A DNA stretch of 64,000 nt, from assembly GCA_964006375.1 (NCBI GenBank), contig OZ023265.1, forward strand, positions 6,551,160-6,615,159, read 5' to 3'. Below are positions 53,178-64,000 of this stretch, in pieces; within the stretch, counting starts at the first letter, position 1, and every line of letters starts with the position of its first letter. A program made the translations under genes and the position numbers. The DNA comes from Tillus elongatus. Lineage: Eukaryota > Arthropoda > Insecta > Coleoptera > Cleridae. Below the pieces are notes generated by a model. It was not told the origin of the DNA. It saw only the letters and a list, made by a program, of their open reading frames with translations, and ran no database searches.

Positions 53178-53600
53178 AAGACAAAAATTTTTTTCAAATG
53201 AAAACTCAAAATTTTCCCGGAAAACCTCGTTTGATTTTTTTGATTAACGAACTTGTCAAAGCCTTTTACAAAGGGAAGGTACTTGCGAAATTTTATCAAA
53301 ATAGGCGTATTATTCTTTGAGATAAAAATTTTTTTCGAATGAAAACTTATAATTTTCCCGGAAAACCTCGTCCGATTTTTCTGACTAACAAACTTGTCAA
53401 AGCTATTTACAAAAGAAAGGTACATGCCGAATTTTATTGAAATCGGCTGATTACTTTTTGAGATAATAATTTTTTTCGAATGAAAACTCAAAATTTTCCC
53501 GGAAAACCTCGTCCGATTTTCCTGACTAACGAACTTATTCAAGCTATTTACAAAAGAAAAGTACATACCAAATTTTATCAAAATCGGCCCATTACTTTTT
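53178..53600 (-). repeat. Tandem array, 3 x 141 bp (47-codon repeat)
   Basis: Each unit contains CCCGGAAAACCTCG, CTGACTAACGAACTT and TTTATCAAAATCGG. Because 141 is a multiple of three the minus strand stays open across 53138-53620, with a 47-residue repeat ([33 protein letters not shown] types). Confidence 0.85.
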
Positions 53601-53614
53601 GAGTTATCGGTGTG

Positions 53615-53785
<171 letters not shown>

Positions 53786-53943
53786 ATTTTTTCTAAGAAA
53801 ATTCACTAAAAACGATTTAAAGACAGCTGCGGAAAAATACTGAGTAAAAATAAACTAGAACCAAAATACACTGCATGACATTAGAAATACTAAATTTAAT
53901 GCAAGAGCGTAACAGGCGGAGAAAAATTCAGAACCAAAAAGCA

Positions 53944-53945
<2 letters not shown>

Positions 53946-54012
<67 letters not shown>
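53946..54012. repeat. (TA)n microsatellite, about 67 bp
   Basis: Second TA array near the preceding element, without arms of its own. Confidence 0.95.
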
Positions 54013-54016
<4 letters not shown>

Positions 54017-54275
54017 GATATAAGATAAAACAAGAATGTAGGAGAGTAAAAGAAGTATGAACGTAAAGAAATAGAGAAGAAATCACAAAGAAATTGAAAA
54101 CTATATTTCACATCAACCAACAGGTGGATTGATTGTAGCTCAGATTACAATCTACCAACACGTATAAAGATAACAAATAGTACAGTAATGAAAGATAATT
54201 ATAAAATTTATTACTATAAAAGGAAGACGTTGTGAAGCCAGAGAAAAGGTCTCGACATGTTTGTTCGTGCAGTAC

Positions 54276-54311
<36 letters not shown>
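54276..54311 (+). repeat. (TAG)n microsatellite
   Basis: About twelve TAG repeats. This is the only trinucleotide array of note. Confidence 0.95.
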
Positions 54312-54539
54312 CAATTCAGTGTGTTACGTTGCCCTGACCCCCCTCCCTTTCAAAATAGTTCCCAACTTCAATAACTTTAAAGGACACCTGGTAATGATTA
54401 AGTTAACAATTGAAAATTGAAGTTAAAAGTTAAAATTGTATAATTTTAAATAAATATTTTTTAGAGGCTTTTCCTGATATAAAAAGTTTTGTTAAAGTGA
54501 ATATTTACTTTTTCTGGGTTGATTTTGACCAACATTTTT
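54312..54539. other. No recognisable feature
   Basis: Short spacer before the LINE. Confidence 0.35.
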
Positions 54540-56425
54540 CAGACTCTTACGCCAATACTTTCCAGAGCCTCCAGCAGTTTCACATGGCTGACAGTGTCAG
54601 AAGCTTTTTTCAGATCTATAAAAACGCATAATGATGGATGATTGCCTTTATCAAGACTATCATATATGCTGGAGGTTAGATAATTTACAGCATCCTGAGT
54701 TGATTTTTTTCACAAAAACCATATTGCCTATCAGACAAAAGATTATATTTCCGCAGGTAACTGTTTAGTCGCTCTTTCGGTATCATCTCCAAAACCCTTG
54801 CAACATTGGAAACCAAACAAATCGGCCTATAATTCGTCACATCTAGGCAATCTTCGCCCTTATAAAAGGGTTTCACAACGCCGAATTTGAAAACCCTAGG
54901 AAACGTTGACTCCTCAATACATCTATTATATATAAAGACAAGTGGGTCAGGATTAGATCCACAACCTGTTTAAGGACCTCTAAATGTATACCATCATGCC
55001 CATTAGCTCTCTTGTTCTTTAGGCGCAGCATCATCCTTTTAACCTCATATTTATCTGTGGGAAACAGAGCCATCGAACGTGAAAACTGTGTGTCTTTAAA
55101 ATGTCTAGAGCTCTTTATGCTTTCAGCAAGGTTTTTACCAATTGAGGAAAAGTAATCATTAAAATAATCTGCCATACTAAGATGATCTTGCAGGAGCCTG
55201 CCTTCCTTGGTTTTTATGCTCTATATGTTCTTATTTCTGTGTACATTATTCATCCTGTTAATTGTTGTCCATAGACATTTGGAGCTATCTCTTGCCTTGC
55301 TTATCAAATCTCCATAGAATTTCTTCTTGGTTGTCTTAATTAAATCATTAAGTTTATTTCGGTATATTTTATACTCATCAAACAACTCAGCATGGTCAGG
55401 ATCCTTTTGCACTTCCCTATACAATCTATGCTTTGCGTGTACCGATCGTATCATACCACTGGTAATCCACTCTGTTTTCCCTTTTTATTTGGTACATACC
55501 ATCTTGTGGACTCAGCGATGATGTTTTGAAAACTTTTCATGAAAATCTCAGCTGCTTCTTCGATATCCCCATAGTTATAAACATGTGTCCAGCTTTGATA
55601 CCGCAACCTTCTCTTCAATCTCTAAACATCCAAGTGATACTTATAATTGATTTCGTCACCCTCCGAATCACACACACGAAATTGTATTTGCAATACCGTT
55701 GAGAAATGATCCGTTATACCTCACTTTAATACAAGCGACACATATTCCATCTGACGAATATTTTATTTAGTAAACATGTGATCGATGCAGGTACTCGAGT
55801 TTCTGCAGCTCCTTGTCGTCTCATCAATCAATGATAGGTAGCCCCCCGAAGAAAAAATATCCAAGTAGTGATGAACGTTACCATAATTTGACAATATATC
55901 CAAATTAAGGTCACCCAAAAATAAATGTATCTGCCACCTCCTTTTAACTGTTTGCAAATCCTTCTGTAGTTCTTCATTAAATATAGCCGTACCAGTAGCA
56001 GGAGAACGGTAAGTAGCCGTCAATAAAATTTTCGTCTTGTTGTATTCAAGCATGACTTCAATGGCAGTTGACTGATCCAATTTCACTAAATTGTGTGAGC
56101 AAGCTAAGCCGCATCTAACATAAACAACAACCCCGTCATTCTGGTTGAAGTGTCCTCCACTATAAAACAACTTATACCCATCTTAAGAAAACAAACTTAT
56201 ATCCGCCTGCCATGTTTCACTTAATACCACCACCTGAAAATCGCATCCCAAATCAGCAAACAAAACTCTTAGCTCGTCGAAATTTTTTGCCAGACTTTTA
56301 ATATTCATGTGAAAAATCCTAAAGCCAATACCGTGACCAGAGACTAGGAAATATGTACACTGAGTGCTAACCTCAGCAACCCTCGTTTTGGAAGGAGCAC
56401 CATCAGAAATATCCATGAAATCCAT
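54540..56425 (-). pseudogene. CR1/L2/Jockey-superfamily LINE, EN plus first half of RT
   Basis: The minus strand starts near MDFMDISDGAPSKTRVAE and shows an endonuclease: FHMNIKSLAKNFDELRVLFA, VVVLSETW, ILLTATYRSPATGT, HLFLGDLNLDIL, SCRNSSTCIDHMFTK. These lie in one frame apart from a TAA at 56183-56185. A linker (KTTKKKFYGDLISKARDSSK) and RT follow with frame breaks: NKRANGHDGIHLEVLKQVV, CLDVTNYRPICLVSN, LLSDRQYGF and a motif A-like VFIDLKKASDTVSH. It stops there, so motifs B and C are absent. Loss of the 3' end is unusual for a LINE and suggests a later deletion or rearrangement. Confidence 0.8.
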
Positions 56426-56619
56426 GTTTCTAAAAGTGTATACAATAAATGGCAGTTATCAATCTATATGCATGTATACCAGCAATGGCAGTTATCAATA
56501 TATAAAATCTATGAATATTATAAACGTATATATAAAATCTAAACACCATTTAAAATCAAACACATGCATAAGTAACTATCAGAGTATCAAATCATGAATA
56601 TAGTAACAAACTGCTGTGA
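56426..56619. other. Unassigned, short direct repeat
   Basis: AATGGCAGTTATCAAT occurs twice (about 56451 and 56486). This may be the 5' UTR of the LINE. Confidence 0.35.
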
Positions 56620-56778
56620 GACAGATAAGTTATTTTGATAAAATATGGTAAATTCTTTCTACTATATATGTTATACCGGTAACCAAATTGATGCCTGCTT
56701 TCATCAAAGAGACATGTTTGCTATTAAAAACATTTTTATGAAAATTCATGTCCATAACGCACACGCTGCTTCCAGACT
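56620..56778 (+). repeat. TA-core right arm
   Basis: TTTCTACTATATATGTTATA, AAATTGATGCCTGCTTTC, and a decayed terminal hairpin (AACGCACACGCTGCTTCCAG) at 56756-56775. Confidence 0.65.
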
Positions 56779-57425
56779 TTTGATACTGTAAAATCAAGTT
56801 AAATAATCTAAATGCACGCAAAACTCATCCGTTGTTAACCATAATTACAGAAACGTTACACTAGTACTTTCATGGTCATTTTCAACACGTTGAAGACGCT
56901 TCAAACATTCAATTGTTAAATTTTTTTGCAAGAACTTCGAACAGGCCAGTAAACACTTTTGATGTCTATTAAATTATCTCTATTTATAGTTAGACATGCA
57001 TGTTATTATAGATAAAACCATTATGAGCGGCAATCATGATCGTGGTCAGCCTTGGTGAGGTTATTCATATCCACTGGTGTCAGCTAAGTAGTAGCTTTAT
57101 AACTTTAGTGTTATGGACGCGCTTATCCGTTAAAAAAAGCAATTAAGTCAAGTAATCATGTGTGAAAATTATGCCTATGTAAAAAACTGTCTATAATTTC
57201 AATTTTAGATCTTCAACTAATTTTAAAATAATTATCTTCTGTGATGCTAATGTGAAAATTATTATTTAATGATTGATGATAATGAAGTAATAAAATGAAA
57301 GAAGTTCAAGTGAATCTGTTTATATAGATATGATTGTGCTTTTGGCAAATTTGATGTAATAATCAAATCAGATAATAGTCTTATCTTTATCAGTCCAGCT
57401 TGGAGACCCGTAATACTGTGTTCAA
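56779..57425. other. No recognisable feature
   Basis: Unassigned AT-rich DNA. Confidence 0.4.
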
Positions 57426-57600
57426 ACCTGATGATCGTTTCGGGAACATGAAAGTCACAAATAACTTTATTAATTCCTGTGATGACGCCAACAAAGCAGT
57501 TGCCAGGCCTAAAAACTGCATTGTGATGAATTGAGTTTTAATAGTGCTCATCACAGGTGCCAATCTTCACACATTAGTTTTATGTCCAATAGGTACTAAA
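57426..57600 (-). repeat. Penelope-type pseudo-LTR fragment
   Basis: Contains the right half of the hammerhead-like motif on the minus strand (CGAAACGATCATCAGG, 57428-57443). Nearby GTGCTCATCACAGGTGCCAA matches the 16.77-kb fragment in the opposite sense. The left half of the motif is lost. Confidence 0.35.
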
Positions 57601-58374
57601 TTTTTCTTATAATAATAACAATTATCATTATTATTTTATTGAACAATATACATATTTTTTAAATTACAAATAATTTATAAAATCCATTAGAGCTAATTGT
57701 TCAATAAGATGAAAAGTCACTTAAGTCAGAGACTTGTTGGTGATACTAGCAATATAATTTCTTTCTCAAAAATACCTTATGCACATAATCCAAAATAATT
57801 GTGAAGCAATTCAACTGAAAAAACAAAACTAAGCTACATATTATTAAAACCGCTTCTAGCATATGTGCCCAACAATTTGGATCACTAAAATACCACACAC
57901 TCTTACACATCACATTTTTCCCTCCTCCCACACCAACCTCTACATAGAATGTCTCCATAGAAGCAAAATGGCTTGTCAATGAGGACATCCCAGATGCAAT
58001 GCGCACACAAAGAGAGAGAAAAAAACAATTGCATCCGACAACAACAGTCTCATTCGTCCCTCTTATCCTTCCCTCCCACCAACACAAAACAACCCGTCAA
58101 TCCAGCACTCCACAAACAACATTAAAATTCTAAAACCATGTACAGCTGTACTAAAAACAAGCGATAATATATAAAAACAACAAATATAAAGCTATAAAAC
58201 ACCATACGAATGCGCTCACGAAATATATGCAGAGGCAAAATAATAGTCAAAACATTAAAGTTGAGCAGACAATATACAACACAATAAGTAACAAACAAAC
58301 GGCCATTAAATAAAATGTACATCAGATTTTAAAACACAAAGGATTGGATGCACTACATCTACAAAATCTTAACC
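57601..58374. other. LINE 3' UTR candidate plus unidentified ORF
   Basis: About 58100-58374 lies downstream, in element sense, of the LINE C-terminus and may be its 3' UTR. The minus-strand ORF 57746-58087 (113 codons, starting MCWWEGRIRGTNETVVVGC) has hydrophobic stretches but no motif I recognise. Confidence 0.3.
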
Positions 58375-58830
58375 TAAATTAACCAGTCAGTAGATAATAT
58401 CTCTCGGAGTTTCAAGTAGTCAGGACTGTACCCTCTTTTTAAACAATCTATATGAATGCGCTTGTCTTATATCCAGTGGCAACACATCTTATACTCCCAA
58501 ACCAATATACACTAAGTTTTTTCAGCCAATCCTTTTATTCGCTCTCTGTTTTACCGTTACCACATTTTTAAACCGTGTTTGGTAAGTGTGTTCCAGGAAA
58601 CTTATTGTGTTCTTCTTTCTGTGTGTGTACGATAAAATTGCACGGCAGTACAACTTCTGGATATTCATTACTTTGTTTTCAGAATAGAGCAGATCGCTGG
58701 GGTAAGTCATATTTTTACCACATATAATTTTCAGTATCCATCTCTGTGTGGTTCCCACCTTTCTCAAATATATTTCAAAAGCGCTGCCCCAAGCGAGCAA
58801 TCCATACATCAGTTGGGATTGAATAATAGG
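58375..58830 (-). pseudogene. Same LINE lineage, RT C-terminal end (piece C)
   Basis: The minus strand reads IIQSQLMYGLLAWGSAFEIY, LRKVGTTQRWILKIICG, YPSDLLYSENKVMNIQKLYC and RTRFKNVVTVKQRANKR-type sequence in ORF 58522-58845. A frame break leads into a recognisable last block (LPLDIRQAHSYRLFKKR) near 58440. Its upstream edge at 58830 matches the point where piece B at 60253 stops. Confidence 0.75.
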
Positions 58831-59228
58831 TGACCCTACCCTCACCCAAAGGCTGCCATCCCTTGCCCACCGACGTGCCGTTGGTGACCTCTCTCTCTTT
58901 TATAGATATCTGCACGGGCACTGCTCAGAGGAGCTTTCCTCCATAGTTCCCCCACCTGCTGCCCCCAACAGATCTACCAGGGGAACAGAGCGAATACTTC
59001 CTTTTACTGTCCAGATCACCAGACTTAGAACATCTTGTTATGCCCTCTTTTGTCCCGAGGACTTCCAAGTTGTGGAATTCCTTGCCGGCACATGTTTTTC
59101 CTTCTCCTCCGAACCTCCAAACCTTCAAGTCCAGAATTAACAAGCTGCCTCTTTCCTCCTTGTCAACACCCACGGTACGATAGTATTTAGGCTGTAAGCC
59201 CTCGTGGTGTGTTGTTGAAATTTAAAAA
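58831..59228 (+). mobile_element. Family J LINE, 3' fragment nested in another LINE
   Basis: Starts in the RT C-terminus (DPTLTQRLPSLAHRRAVGDL in translation) and ends with GTATTTAGGCTGTAAGCCC and a short A run at about 59221. Its truncated 5' edge abuts piece C and its A tail abuts a TA-core element. Confidence 0.8.
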
Positions 59229-59407
59229 AAGCCTAGACGCAGCAAGTGCGTTATGGTAGTGAATTTTCATAGAAATGATCTGGCACAAAATATTTTATTA
59301 TAACTTTTTTTTCTTGTAACATATAAATCTAAATTTTGGTGTATAGTTTACTTTTTATATCGTAAACCTACCTACCAAATTTGGTTATCATATATTTTTT
59401 ATTTTTT

Positions 59408-59972
59408 AAGATAAAAATTTTTTTCAAATGAAAACTTAAAATTTTTCCGGAAAACCTCGTCCGATTTTTCTGATTAACGAACTTGTCAAAGCCATTTACA
59501 AAAGAAATGTACATGCCAAATTATATCAAAATCTGCCCATTATTCTTTGAGATAAAAAATTTTTTCGAATGAAAACTCAAAATTTTCCCGGAAAACCTTG
59601 TCCGATTTTCCTGACTAACAAACTTGTCAAAGCCATTTACAAAAGGGAGGTACATGGCAAATTTTATTAAAATCGGCTTATTAGTTTTTGAGATAAGAAT
59701 TTTTTTCGAATGAAAACTCAAAATTTTCCCAAAAAACCTCATCCGATTTTCCTGACTAACGGACTTGTCAAAGCCATTTACAAAAGGAAGGTACATGGCA
59801 AATTTTTATTAAAATCGGCTTATTACTTTTTGAGATAAGAATTTTTTTCGAAAGAAAACTCAAAATTTTCCAGGAAAACCTCATCCGATTTTCCTGACTA
59901 ACGAACTTATCCAAGCCATTTACAAAAGAAAGGTACATGCCAAATTTTATCAAAATCGGCTTATTATTTTTT
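59408..59972 (-). repeat. Tandem array, 4 x 141 bp
   Basis: Same unit as at 53178. One extra T in the third unit shifts the frame, giving two minus-strand ORFs (59521-59796 and 59768-59992) instead of one. Confidence 0.85.
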
Positions 59973-59986
59973 GAGTTATCGGTGTG

Positions 59987-60118
<132 letters not shown>

Positions 60119-60252
60119 ATATAAAAATTGAAACTGACCCCGGATATGGGTTCTAGGGGTCCTAGATCGCGCTCATTTGCAAAAATTTTTTCAAAATTCA
60201 AAAGTCGGGATCTTCCCATTTGTGAATTTTTTCTACGAAAATTTACTAAAAA

Positions 60253-60663
60253 AAGACAAGGTATACAGTTCTGAGGTAAATTTCCTCCATGAATTGTTTC
60301 AGTTTCCTAAATCTAAACAGAAAGCTTCTCAACTTCCTAACAACTTGACTCGTATGTATATCCCATCTCAGATGACAGTCTATGTTTAATCCCGGATATA
60401 ATATATTCTTTGCTTCAGCTACTGGACTGCTGCCGATGTTTAAATTACCCAGATTTGGTAAACCACTGGCATACAATGTAAATGGTACATACTTTGTTTT
60501 GTTCCAGTTTATTGTTAAAATATTGTGGTCAAACCAAGTTTTCAAGAATCCGAGGCTCTCCTCTGCTTTTTTTTCAGGGATTTCCAGTCTGATGCAGTGT
60601 ATATAATAGCTGTGTCGTCAGCATAACTGACAATTTCCCCTGCCGTAGGCAAGTGTAATAAGT

Positions 60664-60745
<82 letters not shown>

Positions 60746-60860
60746 AAACAGTATGGGACCCAACACTGTACCATTATGGTAGAGAGGATTTGAAACTTTC
60801 CTCAATCTAGAAGACAAATATATCGAAAACGTTTTGTATTTTGTTTTTGTTTCTTCCAAA
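60253..60860 (-). pseudogene. Same LINE lineage, RT motifs B-C region (piece B)
   Basis: The minus strand reads FSIYLSSRLRKVSN, GTVLGPILFNIYI (motif B to the following strand), a TA-encoded IY run, YDLLHLPTAGEIVSYADDTA (motif C, both Asp present) and WFDHNILTINWNKTKYVPF. It ends [20 protein letters not shown] plus RTVYLV, where the nested insertion begins. There is one frame change near 60543. Together with piece C it represents one 5'-truncated copy. Confidence 0.8.
60668..60742. repeat. (TA)n array inside RT coding sequence
   Basis: About 75 bp of TA between the FNI and YDLLHLP codons. The minus-strand frame is preserved through it. Confidence 0.95.
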
Positions 60861-61244
60861 ATAAATGTTGCTGTGCTTATCACAGCTTCCAAACCTAACA
60901 CTATTTATACAGGGACCGACAAAAAAGGCCAGCATCAAGAACAAGCGAAAAGTAATTTATTTAAAATAAAAAATGTGGAGCCTGTATTGTTTGATTTTCT
61001 GCCCTTTTCATTTTCATCATTCCATGAATTGGGAAAGATGTTCCAGAAGTTCCCCCCTTGGTCCACCTCTTTTTTCCAAGTATATGCGCTTTAAATAATG
61101 TTGTTACAAAATTACTGTATCAAAATATGACCAAAAAACTTTGCCTCCCCCCTGTCAATGTTTTTTAGAATTCTTCGCCCTTCTCTCATAACTTCTGGCA
61201 TACTTGTATTCATATTTTTATGAAAGTACCTTGTCTTTTCCATT
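60861..61244. other. No recognisable feature
   Basis: ATTTATACAGGGACCGACAA at 60902 resembles a TA-target transposon end but has no partner. Confidence 0.35.
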
Positions 61245-62600
<1,356 letters not shown>

Positions 62601-62869
62601 CGTTATATCCACGTTTGAAAGTCGCCTATTTTCTTCAAGTTTCGCTTAACGAGAGTCTAGCTTTTCGCCCCAAACATAGCAATACTTTGTACGTATGACT
62701 CGAGTAACACTTTCTAACATCCAAGTTGCATTGTTTATAAGTGAAAATAGTGTTCTTCTCACTTAATGCAACATTTAACTTCATCTGTAATAACACTCCC
62801 AAGGTACTTGAACATTTTGACTAGTTTTTATACGGGCCTGTCTCTATAAAGTATATAAACTAAATAAAA
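62601..62869. other. Unassigned, may be 5' part of the Penelope-like element
   Basis: No motif recognised. Confidence 0.35.
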
Positions 62870-63972
62870 ACCCGCTACTAAAAATGATTTCGAACGTTGA
62901 AAATAGTCTAAAGAATTGTCACAACCTTATAGCAAAAGTCTCTGGAAGAAAGTTACAAGTTGCAAATCCTAAAGTCCCCAAACATGAGACCTATTGTTTT
63001 GACTTTAGATTCCCCGACATAAAATTTAGTAAAGTGGTTGAACAAATGAATGTATTAATAAAATCAAAGCGGTTAAATTTGTTGAAGGCGAGGTTTTGAT
63101 TTCATTTGATGTAACCTCATTGTTTCCTAGCGTTCCCACGAAGCAAACGTTAACGTATTTAGAAGAATTGTTAAAAATGAATAACATAAATGAAAAGGTC
63201 TGCAAAGAATGTTTAACTTTAACGAACATTTGTATTAAACAAAATATTTTTCAACGCAACAATGAATCTCTTTAACAATCTCAAGGGACGGCGATGGGCA
63301 ACCCGTTATCACCATTTATTGCAGACCTTTTCATGAGTAGATTTGAAACAGACCATGAAAGTGAAAGTGAGTATTTTCCCAGAGTGTGCATTCGTTACGT
63401 GATGATACTTTTCGCAGTGTTTAACCACACATTTGCAGAATAGAAGATGTTTATTGCCAAATTAAGCTATAAAGTTGAGTCTATAAAATGTATCCACGAG
63501 TTATAAACTGATAATAATTACCCTCTCTAGATGAACTAGTTACCAAAAGTAAAGACACTGCATACAGTTTATGTGAAGGACGTAGCCAGCGCGGAGCTAA
63601 CTGGAGCCAGTATGGACAACACCAAGTAAGGGCGACAACAATCAATGAAGTAAAGACACTTTTGAATTCGATGTTTATAGAAAGAAAACCACCACTTCTA
63701 AGCTACATTCGAATGACTCACATCATACGTACGCAAAAAATGGCCAGTCTGAATCTTTTAGTAAACAGGTTAATTAATTTTACTTTAAGTAAAAGTAGAT
63801 ATACCAAAGAATTAAAGTATATTAAGTTCGTGAACCTCGTATCACGAGGGGTGAAGATATCATTTTAAAAAAAAATCAAATTTGCAACTAACATTTTCGA
63901 CAAAAAGTACTTGCTAGGTGGCCCAAAAAACAAGGATAGTACGACCAAAATAGCAGGAATTTATGAAATCAG
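62870..63972 (+). pseudogene. Penelope-like element: RT to start of GIY-YIG
   Basis: MISNVENSLKNCHNLIAKVS (62884) leads, after a frame change near 63080, to motif A EVLISFDVTSLFPSVP. Next come ICIKQNIFQRNNESL, a stop, QGTAMGNPLSPFIADLFMSR (motif B) and CIRYV, where a base deletion breaks the YVDD motif at about 63400. A disturbed stretch follows to 63700. HIIRTQKMASLNLLVNRLIN, FTLSKSRYTKELKYIKFV and LGGPKNKDSTTKIAGIYEIS then show the approach to the GIY-YIG nuclease. The element is cut after GIY at 63972 by TA-core sequence. Penelope-like RTs are telomerase-related and lack a LINE-type endonuclease. Confidence 0.8.
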
Positions 63973-64000
63973 TTGTTTTCCCGGAAAGTTTTGTGTTTTC
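63973..64000 (-). repeat. TA-core body fragment at the window edge
   Basis: TTTTCCCGGAAAGTTTTGTG matches the reversed body unit. The copy continues beyond the window. Confidence 0.55.

Noticed and set aside
53178..53600. CRISPR-like array of regular repeats
   Set aside because: Units are 141 bp and contiguous without unique spacers. The context is a eukaryotic transposable element.
54232..54420. Poly-Ser/poly-Leu ORFs at the TAG array
   Set aside because: By-products of the trinucleotide repeat.
57746..58087. 113-codon minus-strand ORF as a membrane protein gene
   Set aside because: Hydrophobic residues follow from T-rich composition. No start context, motif or neighbouring exon supports it, so it is only mentioned within the unassigned stretch.

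Overview
The window looks like AT-rich, transposon-dense, non-genic DNA from an arthropod, most likely an insect. I infer this from its element families: Jockey-like and RNase H-bearing LINEs, Penelope-like retroelements with GIY-YIG endonucleases, mariner and DUF4817-type Tc1/mariner transposases with TA target sites, a hAT-type non-autonomous element, a gypsy-like gag remnant and a tRNA-related SINE. I cannot name the species. I found no convincing single-copy host gene, and every recognisable coding region is a fragment or carries stops, frameshifts or deletions.

The commonest component is a repeat family I call the TA-core element. Its left arm ends in a near-palindrome built on TAGTGAATTTTC and is followed by a short block containing TCCGGGGTC. 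Next come a (TA)n array, a body that can hold 141-bp tandem units, and a right arm ending in a small hairpin (ACGCA-CTTGC-TGCGT). About twenty complete or partial copies lie on both strands (best copies 61245-62600, 59229-60252, 53003-53812, 11700-12962, 24625-25552). A related longer subfamily is intact at 22505-23462 and split by a LINE insertion at 2550-4625.

Layout: 1-1015 is an RNase H-LINE reverse transcriptase running off the left edge. 2.5-4.6 kb is the split repeat. 5.6-7.3 kb holds two LINE tails. 8.19-10.42 kb is a long-TIR DD41D-type transposon inside a TA array. 11-18.4 kb holds TA-core copies, an RNase H-LINE and a SINE with target duplication. 19.5-22.3 kb holds a Jockey RT fragment and a hAT MITE with 8-bp target duplication. 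24.6-27.2 kb holds a TA-core copy, a mariner remnant and a gypsy-like LTR/PBS/gag. 28.5-29.25 kb is an RNase H-LINE with a 14-bp target duplication. 30.2-36.4 kb holds a mariner, a Jockey element with an internal deletion and a truncated DUF4817 transposon. 38.5-40.6 kb holds a second complete TIR transposon and a partial hAT copy. 43.2-45.0 kb holds Penelope-like pieces. 49.4-52.1 kb is the best-preserved Jockey RT, fused tail-to-tail to an inverted copy. 54.5-60.9 kb holds two pieces of another LINE lineage, one split by nested insertions. 61.2-64 kb holds a full TA-core element and a Penelope-like RT.

The features most worth following up are the TA-core family (a possible Helentron-associated non-autonomous element), hammerhead-like motifs associated with the Penelope-like elements, a TA array expanded in frame inside an RT coding sequence, and the inverted RT fold-back near 51.6 kb.
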